Of a DNA stretch of 64,000 bases, positions 16,748 to 27,795 are shown piece by piece. Origin of the DNA: Brevundimonas sp. PAMC22021 (lineage in GTDB: Bacteria > Pseudomonadota > Alphaproteobacteria > Caulobacterales > Caulobacteraceae). The DNA lies in NCBI RefSeq assembly GCF_019443405.1, contig NZ_CP080376.1:2790001-2854000 (forward strand). Reading direction: 5' to 3'. The position numbers and the translations under genes were made by a program. Each line of letters opens with the position of its first letter. Within the stretch, counting starts at the first letter, position 1. A model generated the notes under the pieces. It did no database searches. It saw only the letters and a program-made list of their open reading frames with translations, and was not told where the DNA came from.

Positions 16748-17761
16748 ATGTCCGGCCAAGCCATGCAGACGCCCCCAGGCAACGGCGACATCGTCGCCTC
16801 CGGCCATGACGGCTTCGTGCCCGAGCAGGCGTTTGCGGCCCTTGACCTTGCCGGCGTCGGCCTGTGGGCGCTGGAGCCCGCGTCGCGCAGGTTGCGCCTG
16901 TCGCGCCGCGCGGCCGAGCTGCTGAAGACGGGCGACCTCTGGATCGATATCGAGGCCCTGGCGACCGAAATCCTGGCCGAGGACCGGAACCGGCTGGCAG
17001 GTCTGTTCGTGGATGCGGCGGCGGCGGATCATGAGATCGAGGCCGTCGTTCGCCTGGAGGGGCCCGGCTGGCCCCCGCGGCTGTTGTTCCAGCGTCGCGC
17101 CTGGGGCGAGGGAATCTTTGGCGTGGTCAGCGACGTGACGGAGCAGCACGCCGGCGACGAGCGCCGCCGCGAGCTGATCCAGGAACTGCAGCACCGCATC
17201 AAGAACATGTTGGCCGTGATCCGATCCTTGGCCAATCGCACGCGGTCGAACAGCCGCTCGCTGGAGGATTTTTCGGCCCATTTCGACGGGCGGCTGGCCG
17301 CGCTGGCGCATGTGCAGACGGCGCTGGCGCGGTCGCCCGACGGCGCGGCGGACCTGCAGGACCTGGTCCGCGAGGAGCTGCTGAAAAGCGCGGGCGAAGT
17401 GGGCGAGGCCGTCACCATCGAGGGACCGGACATCGGGCTGAAGGGCCGCACCGCCGAGCTGATGGCCATGGCCCTGCACGAACTGGCGGTCAATGCGGTC
17501 AAGTTCGGCTCCCTGTCGAGCGAGGGCGGCCGGCTGTCGGTGTCCTGGCGGATCGAACCATCGGAGATGGGCCGGGCGCTGCGGCTCGACTGGTTCGAGG
17601 CCGACATCGGTCCGGTGGCGCCGTCCGGCGCCGGCTTCGGCTTTGAGCTGCTGCGGCAGGGGCTTCCGTACGAGCTGGCGGCGGATGTCGATATCCGCTT
17701 CGAGGCCGGCGACTTCCGCTGCGTGATCCGGACGCCGCTCGCCGACGAGGCGGTCGGATGA
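16748..17761 (+). CDS. HWE-family sensor histidine kinase
   Basis: This 337-residue soluble kinase has an N-terminal PAS-like sensor (about residues 20-130, FAALDLAGVGLWALEPASRR) and an HWE core. The core has phospho-acceptor His149 in LIQELQHRIKNMLAVIRSLA, the ATP-domain box MALHELAVNAVKFGSLS and the WFE signature in LRLDWFEADIG. It overlaps the downstream Crp/Fnr gene by four bases (ATGA), so kinase and regulator are made together, and a single-domain response regulator follows. It is shorter than, but closely related in its core to, the kinase at 4727. No membrane segment is present. Confidence 0.9.
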   Translation: MSGQAMQTPPGNGDIVASGHDGFVPEQAFAALDLAGVGLWALEPASRRLRLSRRAAELLKTGDLWIDIEALATEILAEDRNRLAGLFVDAAAADHEIEAVVRLEGPGWPPRLLFQRRAWGEGIFGVVSDVTEQHAGDERRRELIQELQHRIKNMLAVIRSLANRTRSNSRSLEDFSAHFDGRLAALAHVQTALARSPDGAADLQDLVREELLKSAGEVGEAVTIEGPDIGLKGRTAELMAMALHELAVNAVKFGSLSSEGGRLSVSWRIEPSEMGRALRLDWFEADIGPVAPSGAGFGFELLRQGLPYELAADVDIRFEAGDFRCVIRTPLADEAVG

Positions 17762-18513
17762 CGGCGCGGTACAGGGCGCCGTCGCGCCGCGCCGGGCCGC
17801 AGCTGGCTGTGGCGCGGCTGCGTCGCTATGGGGCGATCGGCGCGGCCGAAGAGGCGCTGATCGGCTCGCTCGAGGATTGGCGACCCGATCCGCCGGGCGT
17901 CGAGCTGATCCGCGACGTCCGCAGCGCCACGCCGCGCCTGCTGCTGAGCGGCTGGGCGGCCAAGGTGCGCTGGCTGTCGGACGGCCGACGCCAGATCGTC
18001 AGCTTTGTTCTGCCCGGCGACGGCCTGGCGCTGCACCAGCGACCGCATCCGCTGGGCCTGTGTCCGGTAATGGCGCTGACCCCGGTGCAGACGGTGGACG
18101 CCGCGCCGCTGATCCGGGCCGTGACGCAACTGCCGCAGACGGCTCCGCTGCGCCAGGCGCTGGACGTGGCGGCCAGCCTGGAAGAGGTCTGGGTGCTGGA
18201 CCAGGTGATCCGGCTGGGACGGCTGGCGGCCTATGAGCGGATGGCGCATCTGATCATGGAGCTGCGCTGGCGGCTGACGGCGGTGGAGCTGGGCGTCGGC
18301 GACCAGTTCCCGTTTCCCCTGACGCAGGAGACGCTGGCCGACGCGCTGGGGCTCAGCATTGTTCACGTCAATCGCACGCTGCAGCAGATGAGGCGCGAAA
18401 AGTTGATCGAGCTGCAGAACGGCCGGCTGCGGGTGCTGGACCCCGTCGCCATGGCGCAACTGTGCGACTTTCGCGAGCCGCAGCCGCAGACCTGGCTTGA
18501 AGCCGCGGCCTGA
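17758..18513 (+). CDS. Crp/Fnr-family transcriptional regulator (paralogue)
   Basis: This 251-residue regulator has a beta-roll (LLSGWAAKVRWLSDGRRQ, SFVLPGDGLAL) and a winged helix (LTQETLADALGLSIVHVNRT). It is plainly paralogous to the protein at 7149: the two share the SGWAA, DGRRQI, LPGD and LSIVH-NRTLQQM stretches. The ATG overlaps the kinase stop by four bases. The effector is unknown; no cysteine cluster is seen. Position in a kinase/regulator/receiver set suggests it acts in the same signalling circuit, perhaps as the transcriptional output that the receiver lacks. Confidence 0.9.
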   Translation: MTARYRAPSRRAGPQLAVARLRRYGAIGAAEEALIGSLEDWRPDPPGVELIRDVRSATPRLLLSGWAAKVRWLSDGRRQIVSFVLPGDGLALHQRPHPLGLCPVMALTPVQTVDAAPLIRAVTQLPQTAPLRQALDVAASLEEVWVLDQVIRLGRLAAYERMAHLIMELRWRLTAVELGVGDQFPFPLTQETLADALGLSIVHVNRTLQQMRREKLIELQNGRLRVLDPVAMAQLCDFREPQPQTWLEAAA

Positions 18514-18661
18514 TCGGCCGCCGCTTCAAGCGGCTTAACGTGGGTGAAGGTTTTCCCCTATCTTTCGTCTATGGTTAAAGGATCGAAGGATAGCGACGTT
18601 CGGCGGGACGATGCGCAAGCGGGCATGGCCCGCCGCGCGTCCTGGGATCGGGAAGGCGATC

Positions 18662-19063
18662 ATGGGACAGGTCAATCGCGCGCTCCCCAGGCGGCCTTCG
18701 CCCGCGCCGTCGCTTCACGGGCTCCGCGTCCTGATCGTCGAGGACGACTGGCTGCTGGCCGATGAGATCGCCAAGGCCCTGGCCCGAGAGGGCGCGGCTG
18801 TGGTGGGGCCGGCCGGCTCGATCGACGCGGCGACGCGGCTGGTGGCCGGCGAGGACGGGCTGCACGCCGCCGTGCTGGACGTGAAGCTGCGCGACGGCGA
18901 CATCTACGACCTGGCCCGCCGGCTGGACGAAAGCGGCGTGCGCCTGCTGTTCGTCAGCGGCTGGGACCCCGAGGCCGCTCCGTCCGACCTGCATCACTGC
19001 GCCCGTCTGGAAAAACCGGCGGCCCCCGCCCAGGTCGTGCAGGGCCTGAGCCCCGCCGTCTGA
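18662..19063 (+). CDS. Single-domain response regulator (paralogue)
   Basis: This 133-residue receiver has VEDDWLLADE (acidic pocket), phospho-acceptor Asp73 in VLDVKL, LLFVSGW (switch) and LEKP (lysine). Start ATG 18662 follows GGGAAGGCG; an upstream in-frame start at 18611 would add 17 residues without a good ribosome binding site. There is no output domain. It resembles the receiver at 6663 in size and in HWE-kinase context, completing a second kinase/Crp/receiver set. Confidence 0.85.
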   Translation: MGQVNRALPRRPSPAPSLHGLRVLIVEDDWLLADEIAKALAREGAAVVGPAGSIDAATRLVAGEDGLHAAVLDVKLRDGDIYDLARRLDESGVRLLFVSGWDPEAAPSDLHHCARLEKPAAPAQVVQGLSPAV

Positions 19064-19566
19064 CGCGCGCGCGAAGGCGCCGGATGCGGGCATCCGGTTC
19101 GGAGGGCGGGCGGGGCGCCGGGCCTTCGCCCGGAGTAGGAGTAGTGGTTACCGTTTCGACGAAAGCTGACGCCCCGCGCGGGTGGTTGGCTGCAAGCTCG
19201 GGGCGGAGGATGGTGGCGGTCGTATCGCCTAACCCCATAAGCCTGCGCCCCCGGGTCAAGCCCGAGGGTGGACGTGGGCGGGCAGGGCTGCGACCCTGTC
19301 CCCGGACCGGCCGAGTATCCCCCTCGACCCTCTCGGCGCTGAACCGAGTTCAGCACCGGCGGCCGCAAAGGCGAACCCCTGCGACCTCCCGCTCCATCCG
19401 CTCCCGTCGCTCGCAAGGTCGCAGGCCAGGCGAGCCCTCCAGTGCGACGAGACGGATGCAGGGTGGCATGAGTTTGAACTCAGGCGGGGAAGTCGGGGCG
19501 AGGTTTGGCTAGAGAGTTGATGCGCCGAGGTTTTGTCACTGCTGATGCGCTGTCTGCGACTTTATT

Positions 19567-19691
19567 CCCGTCATCCTCGCCCTTGTGGCGAGGATCCAGA
19601 CTCCCGGTGCGAGCCGGCAGAGACCGGGAGTCTGGACCCTCGGGTGGAGCCAAAGCTCGCGTGCGAGCGACGCGACGGCCCGAGGGTGACG
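19567..19691. repeat. Compound intergenic palindromic element
   Basis: A GTCATCCTCG... hairpin opens the element and a ...CCCGAGGGTGACGGG arm closes it. Inside is a 13-base perfect stem (CCAGACTCCCGGT at 19596, ACCGGGAGTCTGG at 19623). The outer arms are the same family as the element at 33225-33342. It looks like a REP/BIME-type dispersed repeat. Confidence 0.75.
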
Positions 19692-19733
19692 GGGGGAAGG
19701 GAAAGGGAACGAAGTGGCGGCGAGGCGTCGGTT

Positions 19734-19757
19734 CTCCCTCCCCGTTCGGGGAGGGAG
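19734..19757. repeat. Short perfect palindrome (10-base stem)
   Basis: CTCCCTCCCC and GGGGAGGGAG form a perfect stem around GTTC. Related C/G-run palindromes occur at 20930, 55297 and about 57799. It is not followed by a T run, so it is unlikely to be an intrinsic terminator. Confidence 0.6.
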
Positions 19758-19822
19758 AGGGGTGCACTGGCCCTGCGAACGGCGGTCGGCTTAAGGTGGC
19801 GGCAGAACCGCAGGAGCCCGCC

Positions 19823-20182
19823 ATGTCTGACCAGGCCCATTATCTGGCCGTCTTCACCTCCGACAAGACCGGCCCACGCTGGCGCGCCTGGTATGCGATG
19901 ACGGAGGAAGAGCAGCGCGCGACCGACGCCGCCGGCGTGGCCGCCGTCGCGGAATGGGAGGCCAAGCACCGCGACAGCATCGTCTATGGCGGCGGCGCGC
20001 TGGGGCCGACCAAGCGGCTGACGGAAGAGGGTCTGGCGGACATCATCAACCTGCTGACCGTCTTCATGGTCGTGCGCGCTCCGTCCCACGACGCCGCCGC
20101 CCGCCTGTTCGAAGGCCACCCCCACATCACGATCTGGCCCTGCGACGGGGTGGAGGTGATGCCGGTTATGGTGGGGGCGTGA
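19823..20182 (+). CDS. YciI/YCII-related domain protein
   Basis: This 119-residue protein begins MSDQAHYLAVFTSDKTGPRW with CAGGAG upstream. It has the small ferredoxin-like YCII-related fold pattern, including a WEAKHRDSIVYGGGALGPTK segment and a C-terminal IWPCDGVEVMPV strand. YCII proteins are small enzymes or dimerising domains whose role here is unknown. Its stop overlaps the GTG start of the next frame by four bases. A diverged second copy of its last third lies about 630 bases downstream. Confidence 0.75.
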   Translation: MSDQAHYLAVFTSDKTGPRWRAWYAMTEEEQRATDAAGVAAVAEWEAKHRDSIVYGGGALGPTKRLTEEGLADIINLLTVFMVVRAPSHDAAARLFEGHPHITIWPCDGVEVMPVMVGA

Positions 20183-20637
20183 GCGCCAGTTCCGACCCAT
20201 CCGAGCGTGACACGCGAGCGGCCGTTCGGGCGTTCGTGGATGAGCTGTGGGGGCCGCTCGGCAGGCTGGCCGACGACGACGACCTGTTCGGTACGCTGGG
20301 GATCGAGGGCGACGATGCGTAGGAGTTCATGGACGACTTCTCGGAACGCTTCGAAGTCGATGGCGCGGATTACCTTTGGTACTTCCACCATGGCGAAGAG
20401 GGTTGGAGCCTCGGCGCCTTGTTCTTCAAGCCGATTTATCGACGTGTCGCGCGCATTCCGATCACCCTGGCCACCTTGACCGAAGCAGCGCGCACTCGGC
20501 GTTGGCCGGTGGTTTATCCGCCCCATCATGTGCCGCGCCGCCGATGGGACATCCTGATCAATCGCGCTGTTATCGGCGTTTGGCTGGCTTGGACGGCGAT
20601 GTGGGCCGTCACGCGTCTCATCGATTGGCTCAGATAG
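20179..20637 (+). pseudogene. DUF1493-like gene interrupted by an in-frame TAG
   Basis: Reading from GTG 20179, which overlaps the YciI stop, gives 47 codons ending LGIEGDDA, then TAG at 20320-20322. The same frame continues with EFMDDFSERFEVDGADY for a further 104 codons to 20637. Joined, the frame reads LGIEGDDA-x-EFMDDFSERF, the core pattern of DUF1493 proteins (an acyl-carrier-like IDGDDAxEFL motif). A C-terminal membrane-like segment (NRAVIGVWLAWTAMWAVTRL) follows. One substitution, such as GAG to TAG, explains the break. It is a recent pseudogene, a sequencing error, or a gene split into two products; ATG 20329 could restart the second part. Confidence 0.7.
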
Positions 20638-20660
20638 TTCTCAAGGTCCCAGCCCATCAG

Positions 20661-20816
20661 CAGCAAGATGCGACCGACATCACCAACCTGCTAACCGTCT
20701 TCATGGTCGTGCGCGCCCCGTCCCACGACGCCGCCGCCCGCCTGTTCGAAGGCCACACCCACAAGAGGATCTGGCCCTGCGACGGGGTGGAGGTGATGCC
20801 GGTGATGGGCCAATGA
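20661..20816 (+). pseudogene. Duplicated 3' fragment of the YciI-like gene
   Basis: Bases from about 20680 to 20816 repeat the 3' end of the gene at 19823 almost base for base. The frame encodes NLLTVFMVVRAPSHDAAARL, then FEGHTHKRIWPCDGVEVMPV, then a stop, against NLLTVFMVVRAPSHDAAARL and FEGHPHITIWPCDGVEVMPV in the intact copy. There is no 5' part and no start. It is probably the relic of a tandem duplication spanning the YciI and DUF1493 genes. Confidence 0.85.
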
Positions 20817-21105
20817 CGGCCAGCCGCCTGACACCGCGCGCCACCCGGCGTCAGCCGCGTCGCGGCCGGTGCGACGGCTTACGCCGACTGGACCGTCCGA
20901 CCCTCACCCGACCCGGCTCCGCCGGGCCACCTTCTCCCAATGGGAGAAGGATCAGGGGGGCGGCAGTGCAGGTAGTTCAAGGGCGTGCCAACTTAGCTGA
21001 CCTGACCGCCCTGTTTGGCCGACCGAAGCGCCCGGTCGTGAGGCGCCGCATCCGGATGTTTCGACAGGCGCCAGGCGCTACAAGACGGCCCTACTCCCCC
21101 CGCAC
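20817..21105. other. Intergenic stretch with short palindromes
   Basis: No gene is seen. It contains CCCGGCTCCGCCGGG at about 20912 and a 21-base palindrome CCTTCTCCC-AATG-type at 20930-20950. Both lie downstream of clpB on the minus strand and of the yciI fragment on the plus strand. Confidence 0.5.
20930..20950. repeat. Short palindrome of the CCTTCTCCC family
   Basis: CCTTCTCCCA and TGGGAGAAGG form a perfect inverted repeat separated by a single base. It belongs to the dispersed intergenic palindromes of this genome and has no T run. Confidence 0.6.
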
Positions 21106-23679
<2,574 letters not shown>

Positions 23680-23882
23680 CGGTTCTTCTGGTTCCCCTGG
23701 ATCAGGCGGAGGTCGGCGCCAGCCCCCTGAAGCGGGCGACCGGCTCTTGATGGAGGAAGTGGGCGCGTCGATCCGGCCCCACAAGAGGAAGGGCGGCCCG
23801 AGATTCCTTGCGGTCAAGCTGAGACCAAACAGCGGTTGGTCGGTTCATCTGCGGGGGAGAACGCAAGATGGAGGAAACCGTC

Positions 23883-24536
23883 ATGACCAAGACCCTCGCT
23901 GTGGCCCTCGCCGGGCTGCTGACCACGGCCAGCCTGCCTGCGCTGGCCCAGACCACCCCGCCGACCCTGCCGCAGGAGCCCGCACGCGAGCCGGCGCAAA
24001 GCACGACCGGCCAGACCCCGACCAATCCGGCCGCGCCCGCCATGCGGCCGAACCAGCCGGGCACGGGCTCGACCACCACCACCACGCCGACGACGCGTCC
24101 GGCCGCCCAGGCGCCGAACATGCAGAACCGCCCGGCGACGGGATCGATGACGCCGGGATCGATGGCTCCCGGTTCGATGTCGCCCGGTTCGATGTCGCAG
24201 CCGCCGATGAGCGGACAGAGCGGCGCCACCAGCCGACCGGCGTCGGGCGCCGCGCCGGGCATGACCGGCACGCCGCGCCCCTACATGTCCGAACCGGGCG
24301 TGCAGGGATCGATGGCCGGCGGCATGCAGGGGTCCGGCACGCAAGGGCAGGCCTCGACCTATGGCCGCTGGGAGACCAGCTGGGGCCCGCAGCCGCCGGC
24401 GCCGCCGTCCGGCTACGCCAACAGCGGCAACTGGTACGCCCACGTCCGCGCCTGCCAGCAACGCTACAAGAGCTATAATCCGCGCACGGACATGTTCGTG
24501 CCGCGTGCGGGCCAGACGGCGCGCTGCACGCTTTGA
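23883..24536 (+). CDS. Exported Pro/Thr-rich protein with BA14K-like C-terminus
   Basis: This 217-residue protein has a signal peptide (MTKTLAVALAGLL ... ALAQT) and a long low-complexity middle rich in Pro, Thr, Gly and Ser. That middle contains PGSM tetrapeptide repeats (about residues 85-105). The C-terminal ACQQRYKSYNPRTDMFVP ... RCTL resembles the BA14K domain, whose two cysteines flank an R-Y-x-SY-P core. The ATG at 23883 follows GGAGGAA; an ATG at 23868 overlaps that site. BA14K proteins are surface-associated and of uncertain function. A strong terminator follows. Confidence 0.65.
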   Translation: MTKTLAVALAGLLTTASLPALAQTTPPTLPQEPAREPAQSTTGQTPTNPAAPAMRPNQPGTGSTTTTTPTTRPAAQAPNMQNRPATGSMTPGSMAPGSMSPGSMSQPPMSGQSGATSRPASGAAPGMTGTPRPYMSEPGVQGSMAGGMQGSGTQGQASTYGRWETSWGPQPPAPPSGYANSGNWYAHVRACQQRYKSYNPRTDMFVPRAGQTARCTL

Positions 24537-24558
24537 GCCACGGCTGACGCCCGAGCCG

Positions 24559-24588
24559 AGCCCCGCGACCGCAAGGCGCGGGGCTTTT
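24559..24588 (+). terminator. Intrinsic terminator after BA14K-like gene
   Basis: AGCCCCGCG and CGCGGGGCT form a 9-base stem with a 9-base loop followed by TTT, 20 bases after the stop codon. Confidence 0.8.
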
Positions 24589-24652
24589 GCTTGGCGGCGG
24601 ACGAGCGGCGCCTTAGCGTCCGCGCATCGATCCTCGGGGAAGCCGCCTGCCT

Positions 24653-26269
24653 ATGTCCGTTCGCCTGTCGCGCCGTTCCGCCCTGTTCGCATCCGGAGGC
24701 GCGGCGGCGCTGGCCTCCCGCCCCGCCTGGGCGCAGACGCCCGCCAACGACGATGCGGACCTGGCGCAGGCCGTGGACGCCTTTGTCCAGCAGTGCATGG
24801 CCGCCTGGCCCGAGCAGCCGGCGCTGGGGATCGCGGTGGTCAGGGATGGCCGGTCGGTGCTGGCGCGCGGCTACGGCGTCAAGCGTCAGGGGCAGGCCGA
24901 CCGCGCGGACGAGCACACCCTGTTCGCCATCGCCTCCAACACCAAGAACGTCACCGCCGCCGCGCTCGCCATCCTGGTGGACGAGGGCAAGGTGAAGTGG
25001 GACGAGCCGATCCGGACCCATATGCCCGGCTTCCGCCTGGCCGATCCCTACATCACCGAGCACGCGACGGTGCGCGACGCGCTGAGCCATCGGGCGGGCT
25101 TTGGCCTCGGCGCGGGGGACCTGCTGTTCTGGCCCAACAGCGACCGCACGCGCGCCGAGGTGATCCAGCAGGCGGCCTTTGTGCCGATCGCCAACGGATT
25201 TCGCGCCAAGTACGACTATTGCAACCTGATGTTCGTGGTCGCGGGCGCGGTGATCGAGGCGGTGTCCGGACAGACGTGGGAGGATTTTGTCCAGACGCGC
25301 ATCCTGGACCGGGTCGGCATGAGCGAGACCGTGCCGCTGGCCAGTCGCGCCACGCCCGCGCGCTCGGCCCTGCCGCATGGGCGGGTGGGGCCGCCGCTGC
25401 GCTATCAGGGCCGGATGGTCCCGATCGCCGACAGCATCGTGGAGGTGTGGAACTGGGATTCCGCGGCAGCCGCCGGCGGCATCTGCACCACCGCGACGGA
25501 CTGGGCCAAGTGGATGACCGTGCGGCTGAAGGAAGGCGTGCTGCCCGACGGCTCGCGTCTGTTCTCGGAAGCCGCCGCGCGCGAGATGTGGCGGCCCAAC
25601 ATCATTGTGGGATCATCGCCCGGGCCCACGGCCGAACTGCCAGGCCGGGCCATCGCCTCGACCTACGCCATGGGGTTCCAGGTGCAGGACTATCGCGGCG
25701 AGCGGCTGATCAGCCACGGCGGCGGCTCGCCGGGCGGCATCTCGGCGACCGTGCTGCTGCCGGCACGCAACATCGGCTTCTCGATCTTCTCAAATGCGGA
25801 GGAGAGCCTGCTCTTGCGCGCGCTGCGCTCCGGCATCGCCGATCTGTGCATGGACAAGGGCGGTTTCGACTGGATCGCCGACTCCAAGAAGCTGGAGGCG
25901 GAAGGCACGCAGAAGTCGCTGGCCGCCGCCGCCGAGATCGACGCAAAGCAGAAGGCGGGCGCCCGGCCGTCGCTGCCGCTGGACCGATATGTCGGGACCT
26001 GGCGCGATCCCTGGTACGGCGACATCGTCATCTCGCGGCAAGGGCGTGGGCTGTGGCTCGACTTCACCCACACGCCGGCGCTGAAGGGGCCGCTGGAGCC
26101 CTATGACGGCGAAACCTTCCGCACCCGCTTCCCCGACAAGCGGGAAGAGGACGCCTTTATCACCTTTGCGCTGCGGGACGGGCGGCCGGAGACGGCGACG
26201 ATGAAGGGCGTGTCGCCCGACATCGACTTCTCCTACGACTATCAGGACCTTCGGCTGACGCGGGTCTGA
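24653..26269 (+). CDS. Exported serine hydrolase, beta-lactamase/penicillin-binding family
   Basis: This 538-residue protein has a twin-arginine signal (SRRSALFASGGAAALASRP). Its class C beta-lactamase-type domain has the SxxK nucleophile in AIASNTKNVT (about residue 98), the YxN motif in KYDYCNLMF and the third box HGGGSPG. The C-terminal 130 residues (about 410-538) form an extra beta domain of the DUF3471 type. Such enzymes include D-amino-acid peptidases and esterases, and true beta-lactamase activity cannot be inferred. It is exported to the periplasm, probably by Tat. It converges with the DUF4893 lipoprotein gene seven bases away. Confidence 0.87.
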   Translation: MSVRLSRRSALFASGGAAALASRPAWAQTPANDDADLAQAVDAFVQQCMAAWPEQPALGIAVVRDGRSVLARGYGVKRQGQADRADEHTLFAIASNTKNVTAAALAILVDEGKVKWDEPIRTHMPGFRLADPYITEHATVRDALSHRAGFGLGAGDLLFWPNSDRTRAEVIQQAAFVPIANGFRAKYDYCNLMFVVAGAVIEAVSGQTWEDFVQTRILDRVGMSETVPLASRATPARSALPHGRVGPPLRYQGRMVPIADSIVEVWNWDSAAAAGGICTTATDWAKWMTVRLKEGVLPDGSRLFSEAAAREMWRPNIIVGSSPGPTAELPGRAIASTYAMGFQVQDYRGERLISHGGGSPGGISATVLLPARNIGFSIFSNAEESLLLRALRSGIADLCMDKGGFDWIADSKKLEAEGTQKSLAAAAEIDAKQKAGARPSLPLDRYVGTWRDPWYGDIVISRQGRGLWLDFTHTPALKGPLEPYDGETFRTRFPDKREEDAFITFALRDGRPETATMKGVSPDIDFSYDYQDLRLTRV

Positions 26270-26276
26270 CACAAGG

Positions 26277-27023
26277 TCAGCGCGTCAGCTCCAGCAGCTC
26301 CAGCTTGGCTTCGACGCGGGGCCACGGCAGGGCCAGGCGCCAGCGGTTCGGGCCGACGCGCTCCAGCACGCCGATCTGGTTACGCTCGTTGCGATCGCCG
26401 TAGTCGGGGAAGCCGGTCTCGTCGCCCAGCGCCTGGGCGCCGAGATAGACCAGGCGGCGCTCTCCGTCCGGATAGAGCAGGCCGCGCGTGCGCTGCGAAC
26501 CGGTGGTCTTGGTCAGAACCAGATCGCCGCCGGGCGTCAGCTCGACCGTGCAGCGGAAAGGCGGATAATCGACATAGGCCAGGCCCTGGCCCTCGACCTT
26601 GCGCCCGAGCTTGATCGTGCGGCAGCGATAGGCGCCGGGCGGCGGCTGAAGCTGGCCGTTCTGGGCGGCGTTCGGATCGACCAGGGGACCCAGCGCCTCG
26701 ACCTGGGCGGCGAAGCCGGCGTCCTCGGCCTCGGCGCGGCCGAGACGCCAGGCCTGGTCCAGCCGGCCCAGCAGGCTGGCGTCGGCGGCGCGGGCGACGG
26801 TGCGCCAGTCGGCGCTTCCGCCCTGGAGGCCCTGATCGGGCGCGACGGGCGCAACGGCCGGCGGCGTGGCGGAGGCGCTGTCGTCGGCGACCTGCTCGCC
26901 CTGTGTCGGGTCTGTGGGCGACGACGCCACCTGCGCATCCTGCGCCGTCCGGTCATCGGATGCGCCGCAGGCCGCCGTCAGCAGCAAGGCGGAGGACGCG
27001 AGCAGGGGGATGAAGGCGCGCAT
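26277..27023 (-). CDS. DUF4893-domain lipoprotein
   Basis: This 248-residue protein has a lipoprotein signal ending LLLTAAC, so it should be anchored in a membrane facing the periplasm. After an Ala/Pro/Asp-rich spacer the DUF4893 domain starts at DWRTVARAADASLLGRLDQA. It carries the family hallmarks PPGAYRCRTIKLG, TGSQRTRGLLYPD and RNQIGVLERVGPNRWRLALP. The function is unknown. ATG 27023 was preferred to TTG 27035. Confidence 0.8.
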   Translation of the reverse strand: MRAFIPLLASSALLLTAACGASDDRTAQDAQVASSPTDPTQGEQVADDSASATPPAVAPVAPDQGLQGGSADWRTVARAADASLLGRLDQAWRLGRAEAEDAGFAAQVEALGPLVDPNAAQNGQLQPPPGAYRCRTIKLGRKVEGQGLAYVDYPPFRCTVELTPGGDLVLTKTTGSQRTRGLLYPDGERRLVYLGAQALGDETGFPDYGDRNERNQIGVLERVGPNRWRLALPWPRVEAKLELLELTR

Positions 27024-27097
27024 GACAGGATCCAACCGTCGTCAACAGGAACGACGCAGGTCCAAACGGCCACGCTGGCCTTCGGTTCAGCCGTCAA

Positions 27098-27661
27098 TCA
27101 GGCGCTCAGCGTTTCCACCGTCAGATTGCCGTTGGTGTAGACGCAGACTTCGGCCGCGATCTTCATGGCCTTGCGGGCGATGGTCTCGGCGTCCAGGTCG
27201 GTTTCCTCGATCAGGGCGCGGGCGGCGGACAGGGCGAAGTTGCCTCCGGAGCCCACGGCCGCGACGCCATGTTCCGGCTCCAGCACGTCGCCGACGCCGG
27301 TCACGGTGAAGATCGAATGGGCGTCGGCCACCAGCAGCATGGCCTCCAGCCGGCGCAGATAACGGTCGGTGCGCCAGTCCTTGGCCAGGTCGACGCAGGC
27401 GCGGGCCAGCTGGTCCGGATACTGCTCCAGCTTGGCCTCCAGCCGCTCGATCAGGGTAAAGGCGTCGGCGGTGGCCCCGGCGAAACCCGCCAGCACGCGT
27501 CCGTTCGCCAGGGTGCGCACCTTGCGCGCGGCGCCCTTGACGATGGTGGGGCCCATGGAGACCTGGCCGTCGCCGGCGATCACGGTGCGGCCGTTCTTTC
27601 GCACCGCCAGGATGGTGGTGCCGTGCCAGCCGGGAGAGGCGGTGTCGGTCGAGGTGTTCAT
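27098..27661 (-). CDS. hslV: ATP-dependent protease proteolytic subunit HslV
   Basis: This is the peptidase half of the HslUV (ClpYQ) two-ring protease in the cytoplasm. The catalytic threonine lies in [11 protein letters not shown] and becomes N-terminal after processing. [13 protein letters not shown] and [14 protein letters not shown] are conserved family blocks. The start at 27661 gives 187 residues, close to the usual length; a start at 27697 would add 12 residues. The unfoldase gene hslU, commonly adjacent, is not next to it in this window. The gene is divergent from a BLUF photoreceptor. Confidence 0.93.
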   Translation of the reverse strand: MNTSTDTASPGWHGTTILAVRKNGRTVIAGDGQVSMGPTIVKGAARKVRTLANGRVLAGFAGATADAFTLIERLEAKLEQYPDQLARACVDLAKDWRTDRYLRRLEAMLLVADAHSIFTVTGVGDVLEPEHGVAAVGSGGNFALSAARALIEETDLDAETIARKAMKIAAEVCVYTNGNLTVETLSA

Positions 27662-27795
27662 GTCCGGGCAGATGGCGATGTCCGCCGTCCGCATCAAGGC
27701 GCGCCCGCCTCGCCCCGCCTCGCCAGCAAGCGGCGCCGATTTGTTAAGGGCTCGTCGGCAGAGTGTGGATAACCGATTGGCACACGAGGTTCTCC

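Larger units (their letters stand above)
19064..19822. other. 759-base intergenic region rich in inverted repeats
   Basis: No convincing gene is present. The region holds a half-copy of the CGGGTCAAGCCCGAGGGTGG palindrome near 19252 and a perfect 10-base inverted repeat (CCTGCGACCT at 19378, AGGTCGCAGG at 19416). It also holds a compound palindromic element (19567-19691) and a 10-base stem hairpin with a 4-base loop (19734-19757). Parts could be a structured RNA, but I recognise no known RNA family. Open frames here have atypical Arg/Pro/Ser-rich translations. Confidence 0.5.

Noticed and set aside
19084..19512. Plus-strand 142-codon frame after the second response regulator
   Set aside because: The translation is Arg/Pro/Ser-rich and runs through inverted repeats; there is no family resemblance.
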